Under the pieces are notes generated by a model. It ran no database searches, had not been told where the DNA came from, and worked only from the letters and a program-made list of their open reading frames with translations. The translations under genes were made by a program, and so were the position numbers. From Candidozyma auris (taxonomy: Eukaryota; Ascomycota; Pichiomycetes; Serinales; Metschnikowiaceae), in assembly GCF_003013715.1 (NCBI RefSeq), contig NC_072815.1:1054001-1118000 (forward strand): 64,000 nucleotides of DNA. The letters run 5' to 3'. This document shows, piece by piece, positions 21,857-31,111 of this stretch (positions are counted from its first letter, which is position 1; every line of letters begins with the position of its first letter).

Positions 21857-23142
21857 TTACTTGCCCACAACGTTCCACGCGTTATCTTTCTTCTCGCCCA
21901 ACTGCACACCGGCCACCTTCTCCTCGAGCCCGGTCTCCTTCTGCTCCTCGTCGCCGTTGCCCTCGTCGTCTAGGGACAAGACGTCGTACAAGGACTTCTG
22001 CGGCCCGCTCTCCTCCTTCTTGCTCTTTGGCGCCGCGTCCTTCTTCTTTTCTTCTCTGTCTTTCCTCAACCCGCTCCCTCTCGCAGAGCTCCAGTCCAAG
22101 TCGTCCTCCTTGGGCTTTCTGCGAGCCTGTCTCTCGCGTGGAGGCAATGGGCCTGTCGAAGACCGCGCAGCCGACCAGTCCAACTCAGGCTCCTCTCTTC
22201 TGGGTTTCCTCTCCCTGGCGGGCAATGGCCCCAGGGCGTTGCGCGCGCTGCTCCAGTCCAACTCGGGCTCCTCCCTTCTTGGTTTTCTCTCTCTGGGCTC
22301 TCTGGGAGGCAACCCGCCCGAGGCAGACCGCGCCGCGCCCCAGTCCAATTCTGGTTCCTCTCTCCTGGGGCCTCTGGGCCCACGCTCTCTGCCGGCGCCA
22401 AACCCGCTGCCACGCTCGCTGCCAACAGCTGGGCCTGACGATCTGGCGGCGCCCCAGTCCAAGTCGACTTCTTCGCGCTCGCCTCTTCTGCCTCCAGATG
22501 GTGGGCCTCGGGCCAGTCTCCAGTCCAAGTCGAACACATCGGCTTTCTGTGGGGCGGCAACGTTCACGTACATTTTTCTGCCGTTGAACTCCGACATGGT
22601 CAAGTTCAACGCTTCTTCCAACGCGGCTCTCTCACTGAAGGTGACAAACGCAAACCCTTTGATGCGGCCCGTCATGTTGTCCATGGGCAACTTCACCTCT
22701 TGCACAATGTCTCTGGCTTGCAACCTGTCTTCAAAAAAACGGGCCAACGCTCCTTCGGTGGCGTCGTACGGCAAGTTTCCTACACGAGCCTTGTAAGGAG
22801 GAGCGTCTGGAATGGGGATCTCCTCTCTTTCTCTTCTGGGGTACTGTTCTGCAAACTCGTTGGCTCTCTGGCTCACGGGAGCGGCCGTCGACGATGTGGG
22901 CACGCCGATCGACGACATGTCGACCTCTGCGTCGGCCCACGAGCCGCCTCCGACGGACTCGTCGTTCAAAAAGGACCCAAGGTCCATCTTCCTAACATTT
23001 TTCTTTGGTGCTGATGGTTAGTCGCTGAGGGCTTTGGGGGGGCTTCAAATAGGCATGTATATGTTGTATCAAGCCGCTTCTATCGATCAAATTAAATTTC
23101 TGGCCCATTTGTGCCCTTCGTGTTCGGTTTGTACATACGCAT
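21857..23142 (-). CDS. TIF3: Translation initiation factor eIF4B (Tif3), spliced
   Basis: Tif3 stimulates eIF4A helicase and 48S assembly on structured mRNAs. Exons are 23142-23139 (just ATG plus C) and 23010-21857, giving 385 aa. The spliced N terminus reads MPPKKNVRKMDLGSFLND, which matches the family start; without splicing the protein would begin at the internal Met of KMDLGSF. An RRM follows at about 75-155 (RVGNLPYDAT, KGFAFVTF). Then come six (D/E)LDWxxAR repeats (about 170-300), the fungal eIF4B repeat that binds the 40S head. The tail is charged. Long open frames on the opposite strand across the repeats reflect repeat composition, not genes. Confidence 0.92.
23011..23138 (-). other. 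TIF3: TIF3 intron
   Basis: A 128-nt intron after the fourth coding base. Donor GTATGT at 23138-23133, branch GACTAAC at 23023-23017, then CATCAG. Confidence 0.85.
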
Positions 23143-23503
23143 GATGCTTGGTTGTATCAGGAGTATTGAAATTTTCAGAAAATTTTTTTACTGATTTTGA
23201 GAACCCATCTTTTTTTTTCGCGCAGTAGAACTACATCACCATCATAATCCGTAAGATTACAACGCCATACAACGCCATCTTCTACGGACCCCTGAAGGGA
23301 CCAATGTTCGTATTCTGTTTCATATACACGGTAGTACTTCGCAGGTTGCTTTAAGTATTTGTGGCAGCTAAAGATAGATTATCTGCTTAATTAGTCTCTC
23401 CCTTGAATGGCTGCGAAATACATGTAGCCTGGTGTGCGAGATCGCATTCTCGGCTGCCAAGGCGTCGTTCATATTTCTCTCCGATTAAAATCATAGTTTC
23501 ACT
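23143..23503. other. Gap upstream of TIF3, downstream of the RING gene
   Basis: This is the TIF3 promoter region. One exact TGGCTGCGAA copy lies at 23408-23417, about 265 bp upstream of the TIF3 ATG. Confidence 0.45.
23408..23417 (+). promoter_or_regulatory. TGGCTGCGAA motif copy 6
   Basis: Exact copy about 265 bp upstream of the TIF3 ATG. Confidence 0.6.
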
Positions 23504-25333
23504 TCATACTCTTCTCTCGACAACTTCTCGAGCAGTCTCACTAAGATCCTCGGGTTGTTCCCCACCGTTCGCATTGTGATATATGCTGTTGCTGGTTTCG
23601 TGGGATGTCCGTCTGGAAGGAGTGGTGTGGATTGAGTGGATCTGCTCCATTTGTACTGGCTCGGGGACTGAAACTGAATGCTCTTCATCCTGCTGTTCCT
23701 GTCGGCCCTGGCCATCGGTTTCTTGTTGACCCCCACTTTGACCTTCTTGAGCCTGCTCGTTGTTGGCATTCTGCTCAACGTGCGGCAAATGCTCCACCCT
23801 GAAGTCTTCACTCACATTATCTCTGCCCTCTCGGGCCTGCTCAGCCTGCTCTCTTGAATATAGGGTAATAACTGCCCAATTGAACATGTCCTCTTTACTG
23901 ATGCCCATGAGCTTCCAAAAGAGCCGCTTCATGCAATTGGAGAATTTCTTATTTGCAATGTTTCGTGCAGCAACCTCGAGATCAAGTGTCTCTTGGCCTC
24001 TTAAAATGGCATTTGCCCTTTCTGAAAGCGGTATTAGCTCGTTGAGAAGCGCTCTGAGGTTGGGATCGTTTCTAAGGAGATCGTAATCAATGGTGATTTC
24101 TTCTTCAGTATTGGTAGTGGTGGCATTCCCTTCCTCTTGTGTATTGGTGGTTGTAGGTGCCTCGGCCAAATCGATTTCTTGGGGCTGTGAAGGGTCTTCG
24201 GACCTGAGCTCATTGTCGTCATTGGCAGCATCACGCTCAGATGAAGCCGCCTGACCAGCATTCGGCTCCGAATTTGCCCTTGCCCGCTCGATAACATTGC
24301 TAAGGGTGGTTGTACCATTAATCCTCGAGTTCTCCGTGTAGTAGTCCCTTTTGCAGATGGGGCAACATGCTCTTCGCCGTGTGAGCCAGGGATCCACACA
24401 CTCAGCGTGGAAAACGTGCCCACAAATTAATCCTCGGACAATATCTTCTGACTCGTAAGAGTCCAAGCAAATAGCACAGCTACCAGAGTCGAAATGCAAA
24501 TCTCCCTTCACGTTGGAGGTTGCCGCCAGCGAAGAGGCCTCTAAATCGGGATGAGTATGGTCGTCGCCAGCAGGCAGGGAACACAACCTGCGAAGCTCAA
24601 TCACTTCAAAATCGCCCTGCTCGCCAGACACCGATGTAGCGTTCATCATCTTCTCAGAGTCTCCATTGACGTCCATGCGAACTGAGGTAATATCGTCTTC
24701 AGTATCACCGCCCGCATGGAGCCATTCGCCATACGAAGTTTTTGGGAAAAGCGTTTCCACTTGAGCAATAGTGAGCTTCTTCATTTTTGAATAGCGGCCT
24801 CTTCTACGGCGCCTTCTGCGGCGCCCGCCGGTCCCATGAAACGCTTCTAGCCCTTCTATCGCCGAAAGGTACCTACGTTCAAAAAAATCGTCTCGAAAAA
24901 AGTGGTTGTTTCGTAGGTAATTCAAGTACCAGTCAAGCTCCCTGTCAGACGGGGAATGGGACAAGGCGACTCTATCGGGGCCGACGCTGGCAGTGAACAT
25001 CATGCCGTGGTGAGCGACAGGGTAAATGTGGAGGCCATACCGAGACCTTACAAAGTACCTCATGGTGAAAAACACAAACACAAATGCTATGGCCACACCC
25101 ACAGACATGGCCAAAAAGAATAGCACCGTGGACGGCGTGTTACCGACAAAAGACGACGACACGTCTGTGGTAGCTGGAGTGGACGAGGAAGCTGACGCAG
25201 AAGGCGACGCCAGCGAGGTGGGCAGCAGGGGCACCATCATGTGTGAAGCCAGCGCTGAAGGCAAGTGTTGCAAAGTAGACATGGCAGCCATAAAGGACTC
25301 AAGAGCTCCACCGCTGATGTGGACCACTGACAT
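23504..25333 (-). CDS. Single-span membrane RING-H2 protein, likely E3 ubiquitin ligase
   Basis: From the ATG at 25333 the protein is 609 aa. A Ser/Ala/Thr-rich N-terminal region is followed by one membrane span at about 69-93 ([20 protein letters not shown]). A run of eight arginines comes at 171-178, then a RING-H2 finger from Cys286 to Cys327 ([28 protein letters not shown]). The 280-residue C-terminal part is acidic and Gln/Asn-rich. This layout (lumenal N terminus, span, cytosolic RING) matches fungal membrane-bound RING-H2 E3 ligases; the substrate and compartment cannot be told from sequence. The frame extends to 25459 only through a GTG codon. Gene-level orthology was not recognised. 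Confidence 0.75.
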   Translation of the reverse strand: MSVVHISGGALESFMAAMSTLQHLPSALASHMMVPLLPTSLASPSASASSSTPATTDVSSSFVGNTPSTVLFFLAMSVGVAIAFVFVFFTMRYFVRSRYGLHIYPVAHHGMMFTASVGPDRVALSHSPSDRELDWYLNYLRNNHFFRDDFFERRYLSAIEGLEAFHGTGGRRRRRRRRGRYSKMKKLTIAQVETLFPKTSYGEWLHAGGDTEDDITSVRMDVNGDSEKMMNATSVSGEQGDFEVIELRRLCSLPAGDDHTHPDLEASSLAATSNVKGDLHFDSGSCAICLDSYESEDIVRGLICGHVFHAECVDPWLTRRRACCPICKRDYYTENSRINGTTTLSNVIERARANSEPNAGQAASSERDAANDDNELRSEDPSQPQEIDLAEAPTTTNTQEEGNATTTNTEEEITIDYDLLRNDPNLRALLNELIPLSERANAILRGQETLDLEVAARNIANKKFSNCMKRLFWKLMGISKEDMFNWAVITLYSREQAEQAREGRDNVSEDFRVEHLPHVEQNANNEQAQEGQSGGQQETDGQGRQEQQDEEHSVSVPEPVQMEQIHSIHTTPSRRTSHETSNSIYHNANGGEQPEDLSETAREVVERRV

Positions 25334-26344
25334 GGACAGGCCGACAGAGATGGTGGTTTTTCGTTTAACAGAAGACCATGGACAAGTCCAAGGAGCGCTT
25401 ATGCGTTTTGAGAATATGGAATAAGTGTGTGTTCGGTGACGGCCGTTTTGACTCGACACAAGCCTGGAATTATGATAAGAAGATAAGCGAGGGCGGTGAA
25501 GGAGGATTGTGGATGGAAGCTCTCAGGGCGGAAAAAGATGATAGCCAACGGTCTAGGGTGCAGCTTCTGCAAAGGATAAAAGTCTGAGTGACTATGATTT
25601 CTTCAGCTGGCAGATTATGTGGGGAACAAGGGACAGTGGCTCCTGAACAGTGAGTAGGCCGGGTGCGAACGGCGTGATGGTACACAAATTGAAGGAGAGA
25701 GGGTCGGGAAAAGGAGGAGGAGGAGGAGGAGAGGAAGGCATAGAAAAATGAAGGTGGCACGAAGAGAGTCAATGAATGCAAATTATGTTGAAGCAAGAAT
25801 GGTGTGGTAAAATCGAGCTACTGATTCTGACGACGACGTCATTTCAGATGAGGACAGCTATTGAGAGTGTCATTGAGTGTTGAGCAGAAGTGGCTAGTTC
25901 TTTGGGGCTCGCTGAGGTGGGCGGGAGGGCTGCGACAATGTCGTGGCTGCCTCAGCAAAGGTCGAGTGAATTCGGCGACAGCTGACTTTTTGCAAATGAA
26001 AGTAGCATGGCTGTGATGCTGAGAGCATGTAGAATAATGCTATATTGTTTATTTCTACGATGCTGTTCACTTTGTGCAAATGACGGTATGAGCCATTGAC
26101 TGACCAAGGCACGACATTTGTGTCGAGGCCCTCTCCCGTCGTCCCCCGCGACATTTTGCAACCATTTCCTCTATCCCACGCAGTGTCGTGCTTCCCCCTT
26201 GAATCATCAAAACTTAGATCTGGATAAAAGACCTCACTCAGTGCTGTTATTTGGCCGTCATTTAGCCAGCACTTCCTCTTTGGGCCTGCGTCGTGATCGC
26301 CTGTCAAAATTTAGCCCTGTGCATTGTCCCTTGAGGGGTGTCTC

Positions 26345-26354
26345 TGGTTGCGAA
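26345..26354 (+). promoter_or_regulatory. TGGCTGCGAA motif, one-mismatch copy
   Basis: TGGTTGCGAA, about 190 bp from an exact copy and in the same orientation. Confidence 0.3.
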
Positions 26355-26540
26355 AGGCGGACCCCTCCCCACAGAGTGACAAGGTCATTTTGGTCACTAT
26401 GGCGTTAGCATTTTGTGAATGCTTTGGGAAGGAAGTTTGTGTATGCTCCAAGAGGATCTGGTGGTGCATGGGAAACGCATTATAGGTTGTGAGAGAGCTC
26501 TTAGCCCGGCTTTTAAAGAGTGCTCCAAATGCGCTCCCAA

Positions 26541-26550
26541 TGGCTGCGAA
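26541..26550 (+). promoter_or_regulatory. TGGCTGCGAA motif copy 7
   Basis: Exact copy about 1.2 kb upstream of the RING gene and about 170 bp past the HYP2 stop. Confidence 0.6.
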
Positions 26551-26722
26551 TCGGATTCAGCCGAGCAACCTGAAACAGTTACCTCTTGAACGGCTGGCTC
26601 ATCTGCTTGCGTCAACCGACATTTATACTCAATGGCATCTACGCTCACTACAGGTAAAAGCTCACTCATTAAGTAAGCATTCCACTACATTCGTGTCATC
26701 ACTGCATGTATTCATTGTACAT

Positions 26723-27320
26723 TTAGTTGCCCTTTGGAGCCTCCTTGTGGGAAATGGCAGCCTCCTCGCCCATGGCAGAGATGACAGAGATGATCAAGTC
26801 CTTGCCCTCGTCGAAGTCGGCCTGGATCTTGTCACCAACCTCGCCCTCAGGCACCTTGACATCGTCCTTGGTGTCACCGTCAGCGGTCATCAAGGACAAG
26901 AAACCGTCGTCAATGTCCAACAACTGGTAGTCCTGTCTGGTGACGTTTGGCACCTCCATGTTGTGGGTCGATGGAGACAAATCCTCCAACTTCTTGCCGG
27001 TGAAAATGTCAATGGCAACCAAGTGCACCTTGGCGTGGCCGTGCTTACCGGTCTTGGAGGTGGACATGTCGACAATCTTACAAGGTCTGCCCTTGATGAC
27101 AACGTGACCGTTCTTTCTCAACGCAGAACACTGCATTGGGTAGGTCAAGGCGGCACCAGCGTCAGCGGTCTCAAAGGTGTGCTACCTGTTAGTATAAGTT
27201 GGAATGGAGAACATGGTGAAAAGTGGATTCTGGAACGGAAAACACGTCACCGTAGTTTGCTGCACTTCACGAGAGCTGCTCATTATTTTTTCAGTGGTTA
27301 CATACTTCTTCGTCAGCCAT
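26723..27320 (-). CDS. HYP2: Translation factor eIF5A (hypusine-containing), spliced
   Basis: eIF5A relieves ribosome stalling, notably at polyproline, and aids termination. Exon 1 (27320-27306) encodes MADEE; exon 2 (27181-26723) continues HTFETADAG. The total is 157 aa, the normal family length. The hypusination loop [12 protein letters not shown] is intact, with the modified lysine at residue 51. The SH3-like and OB-fold parts follow ([31 protein letters not shown]). A conserved yeast N terminus is produced only if the intron is removed. A CACGTG box lies about 525 bp upstream. Confidence 0.96.
27182..27305 (-). other. HYP2: HYP2 intron
   Basis: A 124-nt intron after codon 5. Donor GTATGT at 27305-27300, branch TACTAAC at 27194-27188, then AGGTAG. 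Confidence 0.92.
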
Positions 27321-28190
27321 AGTTGATTTGGAGATGTGGTGGAAAAGAAAGAAGAAGAAGAAATTCCAATCGATGTATTTTTTTTTTTTCCGCAGTCGTT
27401 GGATGCCCACAGGAAAAATAGGGAATCCTGGGTGCAAATCGCATATTGAGACGAACGATGAGACTACAAAAGGGCTGAGATTTTTTATTTGAAGAGTGAG
27501 AAAAATATTAGATCAAGTAGATGCTGGGGATCAGGTACATGTTTTCGAATTATCTCTTTTCATTTCTGAAGCCTTAATATTCTTCAGTCTTCTTCATCGT
27601 TGGTTACCCGGATTGCTTGGGAGGCCCGAGAGACAGCGTTCACCAACCACTAATTCCTGTACTTTTGCCATGGTAGATGAGAAAAACGCCAGTCGTGGTT
27701 GGATACACTGTGCAGGTCACGACAGGCGAATGGACGCCAATGGCTGCAACGCTATCCGTCAGCAAGAAAGTATTGGATTGGATGGTGACTTGATGAAGTC
27801 TTTGGATTTGTCGAGTCCCCCTTACGGAGATGTAATTCAGTCACGTGATATGACTACTTGAAATTATCGCCTACGAGGCTCGATCTAACCTACAGGATAC
27901 ACATATCGGGCTTCATCTGAGATGCCAATTATACTTTATAGGAACAATATTTCAGCCTAATGAAACTAGAGCTTTCTCTTTCTCTCTCCTTTTATTTGAA
28001 ATGGTATCAACGTTACCTCACTGTATGAAGGACACCATTTTAGTTTCCTTGGCTTGACCGTGAATATAGTACACTTATGTGAGAAGGTTTTCCTGAACTG
28101 AATTAGACTGGTGGGGGATAATGGTCGTGTGTCTTGATCGCGATCACACTTACAGTGATATTAGACCTCCACTTTCTCAGCATTGGCTCC
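27321..28190. other. Gap between HYP2 and the IOC4-like gene
   Basis: This 870-bp gap contains the HYP2 promoter and the IOC4-like 3' end. A CACGTGAT box lies at 27842-27849. A 121-codon open frame (27496-27861) is not supported by anything I recognise. Confidence 0.4.
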
Positions 28191-29402
28191 TCACAGCTTT
28201 TCTTTCCCGGATGCCGCTTCGTCAGGCTCCTCAGGAGCCTGGCTGCTGAGACGTGATTCTAGCTTAGCCTGTTTCTCGAGCTTGAGGCTCTCGATGTACT
28301 CATTCCACTTTTCTAAGAGCTCATTGCACTTCTCGTGCAATTTGAAGCTGTCATTATACGCAAGGTCCTCATCTTTGAGAATGCACTTGAGAACCTTGTG
28401 GATCTTGGTTTCCCTCAAGAGTTCTACGTTCATTGGGAAATCCGCAAGTCGATGCAAGATCAATCTGGCTACCAGCAATTCATCGACTGTAGGAGGTGGG
28501 AACTGTTTGGGGTCCTTAGGAGTGACTGGCTGGTTTCTTTGAATGAGTGATCGTTGTAGCTTGATCCGGCACAACCACAACTGATGCTGTCGATCCTTCT
28601 CCGACAATGGTTTTGGAGATGCTGAACGTCCATCACGGGTGCTCCCAGCGCCGCTTCCATTAGTCTCGTCTGTGACTGAGGAGTTTGAAACGATACGTTT
28701 GTTGGGACCCTTGCTCGAATTACCACGAGTTCGTTTTCGAGACCTTATGGACTCAGTATCTTCCTCCGACTCCTTCTCATCCTCGATAGCGTCTGTTTCC
28801 AGGGCGCTTTGTGCATTGCCATTGCCGTTACGAGTACTTCGCAACCCTCCTCGTCTTCGTGACCTTGTTGAGGCCTTGGTATCGGAATCCAGAATTTGAG
28901 ATTCGTCCTCTTCACCCGCTTCTTCTCCCTCGTCTTCCTGATCATTATTGCCCTCATTATTCTCATCGACTTCCTCCTCTCCATCAGACCCTTCTTCCTC
29001 ATCCTCATCATTATCGACCCCTTTATTTTGCGCAGCAAGTTCTTCCATAAACGCGTCGAATTCTAAACCCTTCGCTGCAATGTACGCTTCAGCAACGTTG
29101 TTAGTACGCCCAGTCTTCTTCTTGGCTTTGGTTTTGAGCTTGTCCTTTGGCACCTTTGATAAGTAGGTATCGAGCTTGGCAGGCGTTAGATGCTCCAAGC
29201 TCTTCTCGTTCATCCAATTGAAGTCTCCATCAGGTATGAATATGACACAAGTGTTAGTAGTCTTCTTTTTCGCCTTCATAATAGCCGGTGGTATCATATC
29301 AGGAGGCATCACGAAGGAGGGCCAAGCAGGAAACCCCGTCATTTTTGATAGGACCATCGATCTCGGCTCAAACTCTATCTTGGAGCCTTTCTTCGGAGGC
29401 AT
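28191..29402 (-). CDS. IOC4: PWWP-domain chromatin protein, Ioc4-like
   Basis: Ioc4 is the PWWP subunit of the Isw1b remodeller and binds H3K36-methylated nucleosomes over transcribed genes. The 403-aa product begins with a PWWP domain (about 10-90): LSKMTGFPAWPSFVMPPDMI, then CVIFIPDGDFNWM. A long acidic Asp/Glu/Asn stretch and an Arg/Ser-rich region (about 120-260) follow. The C terminus holds a helical domain (about 270-385, HQLWLCRIKLQRSL, LADFPMNVELLRETKIHKVLK) resembling LEDGF/TFIIS-N-type bundles. That combination also fits other PWWP readers, so the name is moderately secure. The ATG is 29402; the frame reaches 29405 only via GTG. Confidence 0.68.
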   Translation of the reverse strand: MPPKKGSKIEFEPRSMVLSKMTGFPAWPSFVMPPDMIPPAIMKAKKKTTNTCVIFIPDGDFNWMNEKSLEHLTPAKLDTYLSKVPKDKLKTKAKKKTGRTNNVAEAYIAAKGLEFDAFMEELAAQNKGVDNDEDEEEGSDGEEEVDENNEGNNDQEDEGEEAGEEDESQILDSDTKASTRSRRRGGLRSTRNGNGNAQSALETDAIEDEKESEEDTESIRSRKRTRGNSSKGPNKRIVSNSSVTDETNGSGAGSTRDGRSASPKPLSEKDRQHQLWLCRIKLQRSLIQRNQPVTPKDPKQFPPPTVDELLVARLILHRLADFPMNVELLRETKIHKVLKCILKDEDLAYNDSFKLHEKCNELLEKWNEYIESLKLEKQAKLESRLSSQAPEEPDEAASGKEKL

Positions 29403-31111
29403 CACGACTTATGTAAAGAATAATCTGGCGTGCAATTGAGATATCGAAGAGTCAGCCAGGGATTGTAGATGGAGCCAGCCCCTATGTTGAGCAATCAAGT
29501 GTGCTTATAAACTGGCGTAGATGAGTGCCAGAATGGACTAACACGTTTGATGAGGAAGCCACAAAAAGTATTAAAGACCTCAAGGAAATTCAAGACCGCA
29601 CCCGCGTTGAATTGGTGAATTAAAGTGGTGTGTCAGCTTCTCCGCGTAGTGAGGTTCTACACTTGGCAGGTGTTGATGTTTGATTAAAGTTGTTGGAGGT
29701 GTCCCTGTTGAGTTTAAGACATAAACCCAGCGCTACAGACAAGATGGGTCGGGCACGACACTTCCAGGTCCGGGAAAATGGCCCCTTTTCTACACCTTTC
29801 CGTGATGGCGAATCAGAATTTGGATGAATCGGTTTTTGGCTTTTCTGAATTTACTCTATGCGTATACTTTTTAGAATTGACGTTTTTGTGGTTGTTGGAG
29901 AAGCCGAGGATGTGGGGACCCTCGCATAGTTGCTAACGAGCTGGGTTGGTGAACCTTAGGGCAAGCATTCAGATTTTGTAGATATTGACTTCAAAGCGAA
30001 TAAACATTAGCAGCTAATTTCGAGCTGTGGTCTATACTTAAAATGAGGGTTCGTTGTGTTGATGGTCGCTAAATGCACTGTCCGCTGTTGTACTGTAAGA
30101 GCACTATTCGCAGCCAAATGGAACTGGCCCGTATTCGGGCAAGTGAAAGGTATAGCGAGTTGCACTAAAGACTCGTGAGGCTTATTATCTTCAGAATTCT
30201 CAAGGCAAGTGAGCGTATTCAATGAATATTTGCTTTCACGAACTTTGTGAACATCTTCTTTGGCAAGTAAGACAACTCTCACTTCCACCAATCATTGAAG
30301 TACAACCAGCGCTTGTCAAAAGGAGATGCTTCAGTAGATTACTTTTTGTATTGTTCTTCTTCATTCTGACTTTGATCATCTAGCTCAACTATATGGCTTG
30401 ATGTAGTCAACAGATTTGCATCGGAGGTCTTCTGTCTGAGCACGGTGCATCTATCCCCAAACAAAGTCGGAATACAGCCATATATGATTATTCTCGATGT
30501 GAAATGCACTAGAAGAGATCAAGGAGAAGAAAGTAAAGGACCTTGGAATTTCGTCATTCCAGCAGTGATAGTGTAACGGTTGGCTGCAAAATTCGCTGTC
30601 TCACATCACCATTACATCTGTTTGTCACAAGCAATTCAGCCAAAGCTGTACTCGTATCACTAATGATCTCAATGGTAAATGAGAAGCATCATTTTGAGAG
30701 AAAAATCAAATTGCTGTTTTTTCAATGGCCATCCTCTTCTTTCCCTGTCCTTAGCGCATGCATGAGCCTTTACAAATATTCCTCGAGCTAGCACATACCG
30801 AGCGAAATGCAAACTTCCCCCAAAAAAACCAAAGAAGCACAATACTATTAAAAAATCAGCAGATCCAATTTATACACGACCCCATTGACTAATAGCATCA
30901 ATCTTTACACATCTTCAGTAAAAAACCATCCCTTGGGCAACTTGTACCTTCCCTGGGACATGCTACTGCACTTGTGCTTTTCCTCACTCATTTTTCTATC
31001 CATATTCAATTCTTTTTGCACCCACCTCCACCGTACCCAAATTTCTACTACATAGGGTTACGACCCAACCTTCTGCTATCACCATATAAATATCCCACAA
31101 GGTTTCCGGCA
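29403..31111. other. Divergent intergenic region upstream of two chromatin-type genes
   Basis: This 1.7-kb gap holds one exact TGGCTGCGAA-type copy at 30107. Short open frames show no recognisable family. The 200 bp before 31112 are AC/CT-rich, as expected for a yeast 5' UTR. Confidence 0.4.
30107..30116 (-). promoter_or_regulatory. TGGCTGCGAA motif copy 8
   Basis: Exact copy about 700 bp from the IOC4-like ATG and about 1 kb from the ATG at 31112. Confidence 0.6.

Larger units (their letters stand above)
25334..26722. other. Intergenic region between the RING gene and HYP2
   Basis: This 1.39-kb gap holds the RING gene promoter and the HYP2 3' end. It includes a (GGA)n stretch (about 25712-25731), one exact TGGCTGCGAA (26541) and a one-mismatch TGGTTGCGAA (26345). 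Short open frames show nothing recognisable. Confidence 0.4.

Noticed and set aside
21735..22796. Long plus-strand open frames (353 and 252 codons) across TIF3
   Set aside because: They are antisense to TIF3 and arise from its repeats and biased composition; the minus strand encodes a known protein.
22966..22998. An upstream ATG (22998) apparently overlapping the TIF3 start out of frame
   Set aside because: Once the intron at 23138-23011 is removed, translation starts at 23142 and reads through this region in frame, so it is not a regulatory uORF.
26779..26797. ACAGAGATGATCA, resembling the U6 snRNA ACAGAGA region
   Set aside because: It lies inside the coding sequence of HYP2 on the opposite strand, with no U6 stem-loop or poly(T) terminator nearby.
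27496..27861. 121-codon plus-strand open frame
   Set aside because: No recognisable family; it overlaps the HYP2 promoter and a CACGTG box.
29244..29262. TACTAAC on the minus strand within the IOC4-like gene
   Set aside because: It is not followed by AG at the right spacing and lies in conserved coding sequence.
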